Source: Nocardia vulneris
Lineage (GTDB): Bacteria; Actinomycetota; Actinomycetes; Mycobacteriales; Mycobacteriaceae
DNA length: 64,000 nt
Direction: 5' to 3'
Assembly: GCF_001613425.1 (NCBI RefSeq)
Contig: NZ_BDCI01000001.1
Span: 62,001-126,000 of the forward strand
Made by a program: the position numbers and the translations under genes
Shown: positions 52,758-62,336 of the stretch, one piece after another
How the letters are laid out: each line of letters begins with the position of its first letter
Numbering within the stretch: position 1 is the first letter of the stretch
Notes under the pieces: generated by a model
The model's database searches: none
The model's input: only the letters and a program-made list of their open reading frames with translations
Told to the model about the DNA's origin: nothing

Positions 52758-53810
52758 ATGGATATCAGCAGACGATTCTTCGGTGGGGCGCTGGCCGCGG
52801 GCGCGACGAGCCTGGCCGTGGCCACGTTGAGCGCCTGCGCCACCGACCCGGCCACGAACCCGGCCCCCGCGCCGCCGTCGCCCGGCGCGGATCTGCGGGC
52901 GGGCTCGGGCGCCCACACCACGCTCGGCCCGATCAAGCAGATCGAAGCAGGCGCCCTGAACATCGCCTACGCCGAGTTCGGGCCGAGCACCGGTCGACCC
53001 GTCGTCCTGCTGCACGGGTGGCCCTACGACCCGTACAGCTTCGCCGATGTCGGACCGCTGCTGGCCGCGTCCGGATATCGGGTGCTGGTCCCGTTCCTGC
53101 GGGGCTACGGCCCGACGACATTCCGGTCACCGGAGGCGGTGCGCAACGGGCAGCAGTCGGCGATCGCGCGCGACATCGTCGACTTCCTGGACGCGTTGCG
53201 GATCGACCAGGCGGTGCTGGGCGGATTCGATTGGGGCGCAAGGACGGTCGACATCATCGCCGCGCTGTGGCCGCAGCGGTGCAAGGCGATCGTCGCGGTG
53301 AGCGGTTACCTCATCACCCAGCAGGCGGCTCAGCAGCAGCCGCTGGCGCCGGAAGCCGAACTGGGCTGGTGGTATCAGTACTACTTCGCGACCGAGCGCG
53401 GCCGCGTCGGGTACACCCGCAATCGCCACGAGTTCAACAAGCTGATCTGGCGGCGGGCCTCCCCGCGGTGGAACTTCGACGACGCCACCTTCGACCGCAG
53501 CGCCGCCGCGTTCGACAATCCCGACCACGCCGAGATCGTGATCCACAACTACCGCTGGCGGTTGAGCCTGGCCCCCGGCGAGGCCCGATACGACGAGTAC
53601 GAACAACAACTCGCGACCGGCCCGATGATCACGGTCCCGGCCATCACCCTCGGCAGCGACTTCGACGGTGCCGCCAAGGACGGAAAACCCTACCGCGACA
53701 AGTTCATCGGCAAGCACGAACACCGGGTGCTGGACGGCATCGGGCACAACGTCCCGCAGGAGGCGCCACAGCCCTTCGCGCAGGCGATCATCGACGCCGA
53801 CCGACTCTGA
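52758..53810 (+). CDS. Exported lipoprotein alpha/beta hydrolase, epoxide-hydrolase-like
   Basis: The 350-residue protein has a Tat-like twin arginine (ISRRFFGGAL) and a lipobox LSAC with the modified Cys near residue 31, followed by a Pro-rich linker. The hydrolase domain has HGWPYDPYSF, a GFDWGAR nucleophile with Asp as in epoxide hydrolases and haloalkane dehalogenases, and DGIGHNVPQEAP with the catalytic His. It is thus probably a folded, membrane-anchored hydrolase on the outer face. It may process an epoxide or ester outside the cell; the substrate is unknown. Confidence 0.83.
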   Translation: MDISRRFFGGALAAGATSLAVATLSACATDPATNPAPAPPSPGADLRAGSGAHTTLGPIKQIEAGALNIAYAEFGPSTGRPVVLLHGWPYDPYSFADVGPLLAASGYRVLVPFLRGYGPTTFRSPEAVRNGQQSAIARDIVDFLDALRIDQAVLGGFDWGARTVDIIAALWPQRCKAIVAVSGYLITQQAAQQQPLAPEAELGWWYQYYFATERGRVGYTRNRHEFNKLIWRRASPRWNFDDATFDRSAAAFDNPDHAEIVIHNYRWRLSLAPGEARYDEYEQQLATGPMITVPAITLGSDFDGAAKDGKPYRDKFIGKHEHRVLDGIGHNVPQEAPQPFAQAIIDADRL

Positions 53811-53858
53811 GTCCACGGGACCGGCGGGCTCGGTCGCGAGACCGCCGGTCACCGAACG

Positions 53859-55448
53859 TTACAGCGCGGCGTGCGGCTGGAAACGGCCGTCCGCGTCGAG
53901 TGCGACGACGGTGTCGATGCCGATCCGCCGCAGGAACGGATAGTCGTGGCTGACCACCAAGAGCGCGCCGCGATAGTCGGCCAGGGCCTCGACGAGCTGG
54001 TCGACGGAGGCGATGTCGAGGTTGTTGGTCGGCTCGTCGAGGATCAGCAACTGGACCGGCGGGTCGGCGAGCAGCAAGCGCGCCAACGAGACTCGGAACC
54101 GTTCACCGCCGGACAGGCTCGACACCGGGCGTTCGGCCGCGGCACCGCGCAGCAGCAGCCGGGCCAGCTGATTGCGAATGGTGCCCGGCGGGGTGGTGAC
54201 GGCCACCGCGTGCACGTTCTCGACCGCGCTGGCCTGCTCGGCCAAGCCGTCGAGGCGTTGCGGGAGATATCCGACGCGATCGGTGTACAGGGTGCCGCGC
54301 TCCGGTCGGCGACCGTGCACGAGATCCTCGATGAGCGTGGATTTGCCCGCACCGTTGGGGCCGATCACGGCGACCCGCTCCGGCCCCTGGATCGTGACGC
54401 CGCGATCGCCGTCGCGCAGCTCCGCGATGCGCCTGCTGCGGGGCACGTCGGGATCGGGCAGGTCCAAGTGGATGTGTTCGTCGGAGCGGACCCGCGCCGC
54501 CGCGGCGTCCAGCACCTCTTGGGCCGCACGCACTTTGGCGTCCAGGGTGGTGCGCATGGCACCGGCGGAGGCCTGCGCCTTGCTGGCGCGATTGCCCGCC
54601 AGGATGCGCGGGATACCGCCGTGCTGCTGCGTCGCGCGGCCGGTGCGTTCGCGCCGGGCCAATTTGGTCTCGGCCTCGATGCGTTGGCGTTTCTCGACTT
54701 TCAGCGCCTGCTCGGCGGTCCGGGCCGCCTGGGTCGCGGCCGCCTGCTGTTGCTCGACGTGTGCGCGCCACGCGCTGTAGGGGCCGCCGAACACTTCCAG
54801 TGTCGCGCCGTGCAATTCGGCGGTGGCGTCCATGTGCTCGAGCAGTTCGAGATCGTGACTGACCACCACGAGCGTGCCCGGCCACGTGTCGACGAACGCG
54901 GTGAGCTGGGCGCGGGTTTCGCGATCGAGGTTGTTGGTCGGCTCGTCGAGCAGCGTGATCGGCTTGCGCTGGACGCGCAGGCCGGTGATCGCGACGAGGA
55001 CCGCCTGGCCGCCGGAGATCGCGCCGACGGTGCGATCGAGATCGGCTGCGCCGAAACCTATTTCGTGTAGTGCCTCGTCAGCCCGGGCCTCGATGTCCCA
55101 ATCGTCGCCGATGATCTCGAAATGCGCGGCGTCGCTGTCGCCCGACTCGATGGCGCGCAGTGCGGCCAGCTTGTCCGCGATGCCGAGCAGTTGGGCGATG
55201 GTGGCGTCGCGTCCGAGGGTGAGGGTCTGCGGTAGGTACCCGACGTCGCCGGTGGTTTCGATGCGTCCGGACGTCGGGGTGAGTTGTCCGGCGATCAGGC
55301 GCAGCAGGGTCGACTTGCCTGCGCCGTTACGGCCGACCACACCGGTGCGACCGGTGGTGAAGGCGCCGTCGACGCCCGCCAGGGCGACGGAGCCGTCCGG
55401 CCATTCGAAGGTCAGTTGGTGCAGGGCGATTGTCGAGGTGATGGACAT
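53859..55448 (-). CDS. ABC-F family ATPase (two nucleotide-binding domains)
   Basis: The protein (529 residues) has two ABC domains and no membrane segment. Walker A motifs are [11 protein letters not shown] and [11 protein letters not shown]; signatures are [11 protein letters not shown] and [15 protein letters not shown]; Walker B motifs are [11 protein letters not shown] and [12 protein letters not shown] charged linker of about 80 residues (around 230-310) links them. ABC-F proteins act on the ribosome, either as translation factors or as antibiotic-resistance protectors. The first signature is degenerate after GGQ, as in several resistance-type members. It could be self- or acquired resistance. 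Confidence 0.88.
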   Translation of the reverse strand: MSITSTIALHQLTFEWPDGSVALAGVDGAFTTGRTGVVGRNGAGKSTLLRLIAGQLTPTSGRIETTGDVGYLPQTLTLGRDATIAQLLGIADKLAALRAIESGDSDAAHFEIIGDDWDIEARADEALHEIGFGAADLDRTVGAISGGQAVLVAITGLRVQRKPITLLDEPTNNLDRETRAQLTAFVDTWPGTLVVVSHDLELLEHMDATAELHGATLEVFGGPYSAWRAHVEQQQAAATQAARTAEQALKVEKRQRIEAETKLARRERTGRATQQHGGIPRILAGNRASKAQASAGAMRTTLDAKVRAAQEVLDAAAARVRSDEHIHLDLPDPDVPRSRRIAELRDGDRGVTIQGPERVAVIGPNGAGKSTLIEDLVHGRRPERGTLYTDRVGYLPQRLDGLAEQASAVENVHAVAVTTPPGTIRNQLARLLLRGAAAERPVSSLSGGERFRVSLARLLLADPPVQLLILDEPTNNLDIASVDQLVEALADYRGALLVVSHDYPFLRRIGIDTVVALDADGRFQPHAAL

Positions 55449-55690
55449 GCGTCAGTGGCTCTTCCTGCTCGCGAACGAGCGGCAGCGAGGTGAGAACAGA
55501 TTCCTGTGGCTGCCGGCGAAGGGCGCGGCCGTACTCGAAACGAGCACGTGTATCAGGGCGCCGCCTTCGACCGGGCGGCTAGCGTCTGTCGACCTCGATG
55601 AGCACGTGCTCACACTATCAGTCGCGGGTCGGCCCGCCCGAGCGACGCTTGCGGCGCGGCTTCCTCGGCGCAGGCGTGGCGGGTGGTTCC

Positions 55691-57205
55691 ATGTCGGCCA
55701 TGGACCCAGCGGTGCGTGCCGACCGGGCACAGAAGACCTGGTTCTTTCCCTCGACCTACACGATCCTCGCCGGTGTCGCGGTGCTGGTGTGGCTCGCGGC
55801 GTTCGTGATTCCGCCGGGGGCCTACGACACCGATGCGCGCGGGCGTCCGATCGCGGGGACCTATCACCGCGTCGTCGATGCCAAAGGGTTCGGCGAGCGG
55901 TTGCGGGATCTGTTCCTCGCGCCGGTCAACGGTCTATACGGGGTGCAGGACGACAGGTCGGGCCAGGTCGGTCCGGACCTGACCGGTCACCTCTACGGTG
56001 CGGCGGCGGTCTTCCTGTTCGTGCTGGCGGTCGGTGCGTTCATCACGGTCGCCTTCGCGACCGGCGCCCTCGACAGCGGGATCGGGCGACTGGCCCATCG
56101 GTTGCGTGACCGGTCCGCGCTGCTGATCGCCGGTGTCATGCTCGTCTTCGCGATCGCGGGCACGGTCGAGGGCTTCGCGGAGGAAACGCTCGGCTGCTAC
56201 GCACTGCTGGTGCCGTTGCTGCTGGCGCTCGGCTACGACCGGATGACGGCGGTGGGCGCGATCATCGGCGGGGCCGGCGTCGGCATGCTGTGTTCGACGG
56301 TGAATCCGTTCGCCACCGGTACGGCGTCCGCGGCGGCCGGCGTGCCCCTCGGGGAGGGGATCGGGCTCCGGCTCGCGATGCTGGTGGTGCTCACCGCCGT
56401 CACCGTCGGCTACGTGCTCCGGTACGCGGAGCGGGTGAAACGTGATCCGGCGAAGTCCTGGTCCGGTTGGCAACCCGGCGATCGCGAGATATCGGCCGAC
56501 GATCATCGCCCCGACCCGATGACCCGGCGTCAGCAGGCGGTGCTCTGGGTGGTGGCAGCGACTTTCGCGTTCATGATCTTCGCGATCATCCCGTGGGCCG
56601 AGGTGATCGACGGGCCCGGCGCCGAGCGCTACCGCTGGCAATTGGGTTGGTACTTCCCGGAACTCACCGCGCTGTTCCTGCTGGGCGCGGTGGTGGTGGG
56701 ACTGGTCGGCGGGCTGGGGGAGAACAGGGTGTCCGAGGCCATCGGCAAGGGTTTCGCCGATTTCGTCGGCGCGGGGCTGGTGATCGTGCTGGCGCGCGGC
56801 GTGACCGTCATCATGAACAACACCGAAATCACCAGCACCGCATTGCATTCCCTGGAAGGTCTGGTAACCGGCACCTCATCGATGGCGTTCGCGGTCACGG
56901 TGTTTCTGGTGAATGTCCCGCTGGGCTTCCTGATTCCCTCCAGCTCCGGTCATGCCACGCTGGTCATGCCGATCATGGCGCCGCTCGCCGATTTCGCGAA
57001 TGTGCCACGCTCCCTTGTGGTCACGGCGTGGCAGTCGGCGTCGGGCTGGGCCAATCTGGTCACCCCGACGACAGCGGTGGTGACCGGTGGTCTCGCCCTG
57101 GCGAAGGTGCGCTACGACCGCTATGTGCGGTTCGTGGCCCCGCTGCTCGGGCTCTTGGGCGTGCTGATCTGTGGGTTCCTCGCGCTCGGCGCCTTGCTCC
57201 GGTAG
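55691..57205 (+). CDS. YfcC-family membrane transporter (DcuC/ArcD-like)
   Basis: The 504-residue protein has about 12 hydrophobic segments and conserved YfcC features. These are FPSTYTILAGVAVLVWLAAFVIPPGAY at the start, GTVEGFAEETLGCYALLVPLLLALGYD, STVNPFATG and LIPSSSGHATLVMPIMAPL. The family carries C4-dicarboxylates or basic amino acids. The ATG at 55691 was chosen because homology begins there. Its 3' end overlaps the convergent MFS gene by 85 bases. The cargo is unknown; it could serve the decarboxylase at 22302 only by speculation. Confidence 0.82.
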   Translation: MSAMDPAVRADRAQKTWFFPSTYTILAGVAVLVWLAAFVIPPGAYDTDARGRPIAGTYHRVVDAKGFGERLRDLFLAPVNGLYGVQDDRSGQVGPDLTGHLYGAAAVFLFVLAVGAFITVAFATGALDSGIGRLAHRLRDRSALLIAGVMLVFAIAGTVEGFAEETLGCYALLVPLLLALGYDRMTAVGAIIGGAGVGMLCSTVNPFATGTASAAAGVPLGEGIGLRLAMLVVLTAVTVGYVLRYAERVKRDPAKSWSGWQPGDREISADDHRPDPMTRRQQAVLWVVAATFAFMIFAIIPWAEVIDGPGAERYRWQLGWYFPELTALFLLGAVVVGLVGGLGENRVSEAIGKGFADFVGAGLVIVLARGVTVIMNNTEITSTALHSLEGLVTGTSSMAFAVTVFLVNVPLGFLIPSSSGHATLVMPIMAPLADFANVPRSLVVTAWQSASGWANLVTPTTAVVTGGLALAKVRYDRYVRFVAPLLGLLGVLICGFLALGALLR

Positions 57206-58401
57206 TCGGCGGCGCAAGGCAGCAGCAAGGGGGTGGCGAGCAGCAGCACACCGGAGATCGTGATCGCGGTGTGCGGGCCGGTGCAGGTGGCGAGCACGCC
57301 CCAGAGCACCATCAGGGTTGCCTGCAGCAATTTCGCGCAGGCATTCCAGGTGCTGAGCACCCGGGCCGCGTGGTCCCGGGAGGTGCGCCGCAGGCGGGCG
57401 GTGGCGTAGACCGGATTGAAGACACCCATGCACGCGATCAGGAGGGCCTCGACGCCGATCACGGTGAGCAGTCCGGGAATTCCCGGCTGGACGAAGGTCA
57501 GGCCGAGCGGAAAGACCGACCGCAACCAGCCGGAGACGAGCATCACCCGGTGCCCGCCGTAGCGGAGCACGAGGCGGGCCGAAAGGCGCGCGCCGAGGAA
57601 ACCGCCGAGCGCCGGAATCCCGAAGGCGAGACCGTATTGCCAAGCCGGGAAACGGTATTCGCCGAGCAACAGGACCGACAGCAGTGGCACGCCCGCCATG
57701 ATCAAGCCGCTGACCAGGATCGAGTTGAGGAACAGGCGTACGAGGACTCGGTCCTGTCGGATGTAGCGCCAGCCGGCGAGCAGACCGGTTCCGGGTGGCG
57801 CGGCGGGCTCGGCGCGCGGCGTGGCGATATCGTCGCCGCGGATCCGGCGCACGGCGCCCGCGGACAGCAGAAAACTGACGGCGTCGGCGGTGATCGTGAC
57901 GACCGGGCCGAACAGGCCGATCAGCGCACCACCCAGCGGCGGCCCGACCGCGGTCGCCACCCAGCTCGTCCCTTCGAATCTGCCACTGGCAACGAGTAAT
58001 TCCTCGCTGCGCATCAGGTGCTTCAGATACGCCCCCGAGGCGGCGGCGAAGGCGAGGCCCGCGGTGCCGGAGACCACCGATACGACCAGCAGTTGTCCAT
58101 AGGTCAGCGCGCCGAGGACATACGCGACCGGCACACTGGCCAGCGCGCCGAACCGGACCAGGTCCATCGCGATCAGCACCGGCCGCTTGTTCCGGTGCTC
58201 GACCCAGGGCCCGAGCCCGAACGCGACGATCGCCGCGACGGCGAGCCCGGCCGCCTCCAGCAGTGCAACCGCGAACGCCGAGGAGTCCAGCACCCGCACC
58301 GCGAGCAGCGGAAAAGCGCCGAACGCCAGCCAGGTGCCGTAGGTGCTGACCGCGTAGGCCGACCACAGCCAACCGAAATCGCGTCCCAACCGTGTGTGCA
58401 T
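57121..58401 (-). CDS. MFS transporter, DHA3-like (MefA/NreB type)
   Basis: The 426-residue membrane protein has about 12 helices with WSAYAVSTYGTWLAFGAFPLLAVR at the start and the conserved loop GPWVEHRNKRPVLIAMDLVRF. This is the macrolide-efflux-like MFS group. The ATG at 58401 follows GAGGGAGTG. Its 3' end overlaps the YfcC gene by 85 bases. It is divergent from the LysR gene with a 120-bp gap and is the likely target of that regulator. Confidence 0.85.
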   Translation of the reverse strand: MHTRLGRDFGWLWSAYAVSTYGTWLAFGAFPLLAVRVLDSSAFAVALLEAAGLAVAAIVAFGLGPWVEHRNKRPVLIAMDLVRFGALASVPVAYVLGALTYGQLLVVSVVSGTAGLAFAAASGAYLKHLMRSEELLVASGRFEGTSWVATAVGPPLGGALIGLFGPVVTITADAVSFLLSAGAVRRIRGDDIATPRAEPAAPPGTGLLAGWRYIRQDRVLVRLFLNSILVSGLIMAGVPLLSVLLLGEYRFPAWQYGLAFGIPALGGFLGARLSARLVLRYGGHRVMLVSGWLRSVFPLGLTFVQPGIPGLLTVIGVEALLIACMGVFNPVYATARLRRTSRDHAARVLSTWNACAKLLQATLMVLWGVLATCTGPHTAITISGVLLLATPLLLPCAADYRSKAPSARNPQISTPKSPSSGATNRT

Positions 58402-58486
58402 CTCACTCCCTCGACAACCGGCCCTCGGGTCTGGGATCACAGCAGCCGGGGCGGCGGCAGATCAAACAACCGGCGCTTCGGCGAGC

Positions 58487-58503
58487 CACAACCGACAGTT
58501 GTG
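58487..58503. promoter_or_regulatory. CACAAC-N5-GTTGTG dyad in the MFS/LysR gap
   Basis: CACAACCGACAGTTGTG is a perfect 6-bp inverted repeat 18 bp before the LysR start and 85 bp from the MFS start. LysR regulators bind such dyads (T-N11-A type) in divergent promoters; here the site would suit autorepression. Binding is inferred. Confidence 0.5.
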
Positions 58504-58521
58504 TGCACTTAGGGTGGGTCC

Positions 58522-59451
58522 ATGGATACCGAGGCGGTCCGATCGTTCGTCCGCGCGGCCGAACTGGGCCAACTGCAGCAGGCGGCCGAGGAACTCGGCG
58601 TGACGCAGCAGGCCGTGTCCAAGCGCATCGCCGCGCTGGAGCGTGCACTCGACGTCCGGTTGTTCACCCGGACCGCGCGCGGCGTCGAGCTGACCCTCGA
58701 CGGTCAGGCCTTCCTCCCGCACGCGCGCACCATCGTCACGAGCGTGGACCGGGCGGTGGCCGCGATCGAGCCGGGGTCGCGCGCACTGCGGATCGACGTG
58801 CTCGGTCTGCGCTCGGCACAAGCCGTTGTCCTGCACGACTATTGGCGCGCACATCCCGAGATCGCCTTGGACGTGGTGACGCTCAAGGTGGACGACCCGC
58901 GCGTCGCGGTGGCCGCCGTGCGGGCGGGCGAGATCGATGCCGCGTTCCGTTCGGTCACCGATCCCGCGACGCTGCCGGACGACGTGCGGATGATCCACGC
59001 CTTCGATTCGCCGCTGGAACTGCTTGCGGGACCGCGGCATCCGCTGGGCGCCGCACGCACGCTGACCCCGGCCCAGTTGCGCAAGCACCGGATCTGGGTG
59101 CCGGGCATCGCGGCGCGCAGCGAATGGGCGGACTTCTACGATCAGCTCGCCACGCACTTCGATCTGCGCATCGATGCCGCGGGGCCGAATTTCGGCAACG
59201 AGGTACTGCTCGACATTCTGGCGGATTCGGCGGACGTGGCGACCCTCGTCGGCGCGCGGGACCGCTACCTCTGGCCCGCGCACTACGACCTGCGCCGCAT
59301 CCCGCTCGCGAATCCGGCCCTCGCCTACCCGCTGTCGCTCATCTTCGCCGCCGCGAATCCGCATCCGGGACTGCGCGGCGTCATCGACCACGTCGGCACT
59401 CTGCCCCCGGCCCCCGCGGACGCCTGGCGCCCGACCTGGGCGGTGCGGTGA
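58522..59451 (+). CDS. LysR-family transcriptional regulator
   Basis: This 309-residue protein has the N-terminal LysR helix-turn-helix (VRSFVRAAELGQLQQAAEELGVTQQAVSKRIAALERAL) and a periplasmic-binding-like effector domain (about 90-300). The ATG at 58522 follows AGGGTGG. It is divergent from the MFS exporter gene and probably controls it. The inducer is unknown. Confidence 0.9.
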   Translation: MDTEAVRSFVRAAELGQLQQAAEELGVTQQAVSKRIAALERALDVRLFTRTARGVELTLDGQAFLPHARTIVTSVDRAVAAIEPGSRALRIDVLGLRSAQAVVLHDYWRAHPEIALDVVTLKVDDPRVAVAAVRAGEIDAAFRSVTDPATLPDDVRMIHAFDSPLELLAGPRHPLGAARTLTPAQLRKHRIWVPGIAARSEWADFYDQLATHFDLRIDAAGPNFGNEVLLDILADSADVATLVGARDRYLWPAHYDLRRIPLANPALAYPLSLIFAAANPHPGLRGVIDHVGTLPPAPADAWRPTWAVR

Positions 59452-59531
59452 CACACCACCGATGATTTCCGGTGCGTCACGGCGCATGGAACCCGGCTTC
59501 TCGCAACGATCGACGACTGACCGGGGGACAG

Positions 59532-59571
59532 AGATACGAAAGAATAATTGCGCAAATTTCCTTTCGTATCT
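59532..59571. promoter_or_regulatory. 40-bp operator-like dyad before the ArsR-type regulator gene
   Basis: Outer arms AGATACGAAAG (59532-59542) and CTTTCGTATCT (59561-59571) are perfectly inverted. The central TTGCGCAA (59548-59555) has exactly the same symmetry axis. The site is AT-rich against the local background and ends 12 bp before the gene start. It is a strong candidate for an autoregulatory operator. Confidence 0.7.
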
Positions 59572-59583
59572 AGCCTGGGTGGC

Positions 59584-60174
59584 ATGCCCGACGCCGTGCC
59601 GCCGACCATCACCGATCTCGATGCGCTGAAGGTCTTCACGCATCCGTTGCGGATCGCGCTGTATCGCGCGCTGCACACCGCCGGGTCCGCGACCGCGTCG
59701 CAGCTGGCCGAGCAGGTGGACGAGGCGGTCTCGCTCGTCAGTTACCACCTGCGGAAGCTCGCGGCGCACGGATTCGTCGTAGCGGCACCGGAATTGGGGA
59801 CCGACGGCCGCGAGCGCTGGTGGAAAACGGTGTCGGACAAGGGCTGGAGTTTCCGTAGCTCGGACTTTCTCGCGGATCCCGAGGGCGCGATGGTCGTCGG
59901 GCAGGTCACCCGGCAGCTGCTGGCCGACCGCAGCGAACGGTACCGCGCCTACCTCGATCAGCAGTCGGCATGGCCGAAGGTCTGGACCGACGCGGCGTTC
60001 AGCGCCGAGTACACGCCGCGGCTGACCTCGGCCGAACTGGCCGAGCTGGAGGCGGAGCTCACCACCGTGGTCCGCCGCTGGCGGGAGCGCGGCGAGGCGG
60101 CGGTCGCGGCGGGCGAGATCGAAGGCCGCGAGCACGTCGCGGTGCAGCTGTACGGGTTTCCGTCCCGGCCGTGA
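59584..60174 (+). CDS. ArsR/winged-helix (HTH_20-type) transcriptional regulator
   Basis: The 196-residue protein has a winged-helix domain at LKVFTHPLRIALYRALHTAGSATASQLAEQVDEAVSLVSYHLRKLAAHGFV and a helical C-terminal part. ATG 59584 is used; a start further upstream would lie inside the dyad at 59532-59571. Its TGA overlaps the GTG of the MFS gene (GTGA), so the two are co-translated. This arrangement suggests a repressor of its own exporter. Confidence 0.85.
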   Translation: MPDAVPPTITDLDALKVFTHPLRIALYRALHTAGSATASQLAEQVDEAVSLVSYHLRKLAAHGFVVAAPELGTDGRERWWKTVSDKGWSFRSSDFLADPEGAMVVGQVTRQLLADRSERYRAYLDQQSAWPKVWTDAAFSAEYTPRLTSAELAELEAELTTVVRRWRERGEAAVAAGEIEGREHVAVQLYGFPSRP

Positions 60175-61412
60175 GTACCGGAGCCGTTCGGGCGGAAGCG
60201 CAGGTGCCGCCGGCGTATCGCGATGCGAATGTGTTGCGCTGGCTCGGCGCGTTCGTCTGTTCGCTGCTGGGGGACAGTGTGTATTTTCTCGCACTGTCCT
60301 GGGCGGCGATTCAGGTCGGCACGCCGACGCAGGCCGGGTTGATCCTGGCGGTGGCGGCGGTGCCCAGGGTGCTGCTGATGCTCGGCGGGGGAGTGCTCGC
60401 CGACCGGTTCGGGCCGCGAAAGGTGTTGATCGGCAGCGACCTGACGCGCTGCCTGGTGATCCTGGGCGCAGCGGGCGTGCTCGCAATGACGACACCCGGA
60501 GTCTGGTTGCTCGCCTTGATCGCGCTGGTGTTCGGCGTGATCGATGCGCTGTTCCTGCCCGCGGTCGGCGCGCTGCCGCCGCGCATCACTAAGCCGGACC
60601 AGCTGGCGCGGGTGCAGGGCCTGCGCGGGCTGGCGTCGCGCGCCGCGCTGATCGGCGGCTCTCCGCTCGGTGGACTGGCGCTGGCGACCGGCGGTCCGTC
60701 GCTCGCTTTCGGCACTGCCGCACTGTTGTTCGCGGTGTCGGTGCCGCTGCTGATCGCCGTCCGGATCGCGCCGCTGCCCGATAACGGTGCGGTCGGACAG
60801 CACGGCACCGCGTGGGCGGATCTGGTCGAAGGTGTGCGCTACATCCGCCGCGACCCGGTGCTGGCACCGCTGGTTGTCGTCGTCGCTGTGGGTGAGTTGG
60901 GTTTCACCGGTCCGCTGAATATCGGCGTCACCCTGCTCGCCGATGAACGGGGTTGGGGGGCAACGGGGCTCGGCTGGATCATCGGCGGCTTCGGTGTGGG
61001 CGCAGCCATCGCGTCGCTGGTGCTCGCCGTCGGCGGCCGGGTACCGCGGGCCGGACTGGTGCAGCCGGTGTGCCTGGCGCTCGGCGCGGTCGCGATCGGC
61101 GCGCTGGCCTACGCACCGGCCCTGCCGGTGGCGGCGGGGCTCGGCATCGCCATCGGACTCACCGCGGGACTCAGCGGCGCATTGTGCGCGGCACTCATCC
61201 AAACAACTACCGTCCCAGCCTATCTCGGCCGGGTGACCGCAGCGGTCAGCCTGGTCACCCTCGGCCTCGCACCCCTCATCTATCCGGTGGTCGGCGCGGC
61301 CATCGCGGCGTGGGGCACCCGTCCGGTATTCGTCGTCAGCGCCGCCGTGGTCGCCCTCGGCGCGGTCCTCGGCTTCCGCGCCACCGCCCTCCGCCGCGCC
61401 GAACTACCCTGA
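60171..61412 (+). CDS. MFS exporter, DHA3/EntS-like
   Basis: The 413-residue membrane protein has about 12 helices. It begins with a soluble stretch, then FVCSLLGDSVYFLALSWAAIQVGTPTQAGLILAVAAVPRVLLMLGGGVLADRFGPRKVLI, with motif A. The GTG start at 60171 overlaps the regulator stop. It is probably a drug or siderophore-type exporter controlled by the regulator upstream. Confidence 0.86.
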   Translation: MSTGAVRAEAQVPPAYRDANVLRWLGAFVCSLLGDSVYFLALSWAAIQVGTPTQAGLILAVAAVPRVLLMLGGGVLADRFGPRKVLIGSDLTRCLVILGAAGVLAMTTPGVWLLALIALVFGVIDALFLPAVGALPPRITKPDQLARVQGLRGLASRAALIGGSPLGGLALATGGPSLAFGTAALLFAVSVPLLIAVRIAPLPDNGAVGQHGTAWADLVEGVRYIRRDPVLAPLVVVVAVGELGFTGPLNIGVTLLADERGWGATGLGWIIGGFGVGAAIASLVLAVGGRVPRAGLVQPVCLALGAVAIGALAYAPALPVAAGLGIAIGLTAGLSGALCAALIQTTTVPAYLGRVTAAVSLVTLGLAPLIYPVVGAAIAAWGTRPVFVVSAAVVALGAVLGFRATALRRAELP

Positions 61413-61545
61413 CCCGCAACGCGTTCTGCGGACTCGCGCCGTTCGGCCGGTGACGTCTTCGCTGCACTGCCGCGGACCGGCCCCGCACTGTCGCGCATTC
61501 GGACCCATGTGGGCGCTCGTGTCCCACCCCGCATGGTTGTGCCGA

Positions 61546-62325
61546 TCAGGCCGGCGGCCGATCGGTTTCCATGAGTTCGAGCAGGCGCTCGCGGACCGGG
61601 GTGGGGCGGGCGAAGAGGTAATCGTGGCCGCCGGGCCAGGTTTCGACCGTGCAGGTGCGGGTGGTGAGTTTCGACCAGGCCGTGAGCGCGCCCGCGGACA
61701 TGAGGTCGTGGTCGCCGAGCCACGCGGTGATCGGGCAGTCGAGCACCGGTTCGGTGGGGACGGGCAGTTCCGCGGACAATGCCAGATCCGCATACCAGCG
61801 CCGGGTCAGGCCCTCCCGGAACTCTGCGGGGAGTGCGTGCCAATCGGCCACTTCCAGACCGCTGAGCGCGGCCAGCTGAGCGAGGTCGAGGTCGTCGATC
61901 CGGCCGCTCGGGAACACCCGGGAGAAGCGACTCTCGCTGGGGTCCGGCCGGTACGAACTGACGATCAGCCGGCGCACCTCGCGGTGCGGGGCCAGCCAGG
62001 TCGCGATGTGCGTGCCGATCAGGCTGCCCATGCTGTGGCCGAGCACGTGATACGGCACCTCGGGCAGCGCGGCGAGCGCGTGCGTGAACTGCTCGCGAAC
62101 CTCGTCGAGGGTCCACTCGGGCGGGTCCGCGTAGCGGTCTTCCCGCCCCGGCGGCTGTACCAGCAGCAGATCGATCTGCGGTGGCAGCCATTGTGTCCAA
62201 GTCCAATACGCGCCGGCGGCGCCCCCGGCGGGCGGCACGCACACCAGGCAGGCGGTGCCCGGCCGGGCATCGGACACGACATGCTGCAGCCAGGGCGACG
62301 GCTGCTTCAGTGTGCGCTGACTCAT
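61546..62325 (-). CDS. Type II thioesterase (alpha/beta hydrolase)
   Basis: The protein (259 residues) has VCVPPAGGAAGAYWTW as the oxyanion region, QPPGREDRY, the nucleophile GHSMGSLIG and WPGGHDYLF with the catalytic His. This is the same class as the thioesterase at 373-1131, but the two differ clearly in sequence. It probably edits carrier-bound acyl groups for a polyketide or peptide synthase encoded right of the window. It starts 11 bases after the acyl-CoA dehydrogenase stop and ends that operon. Confidence 0.9.
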   Translation of the reverse strand: MSQRTLKQPSPWLQHVVSDARPGTACLVCVPPAGGAAGAYWTWTQWLPPQIDLLLVQPPGREDRYADPPEWTLDEVREQFTHALAALPEVPYHVLGHSMGSLIGTHIATWLAPHREVRRLIVSSYRPDPSESRFSRVFPSGRIDDLDLAQLAALSGLEVADWHALPAEFREGLTRRWYADLALSAELPVPTEPVLDCPITAWLGDHDLMSAGALTAWSKLTTRTCTVETWPGGHDYLFARPTPVRERLLELMETDRPPA

Positions 62326-62336
62326 GCTCGGTTACC

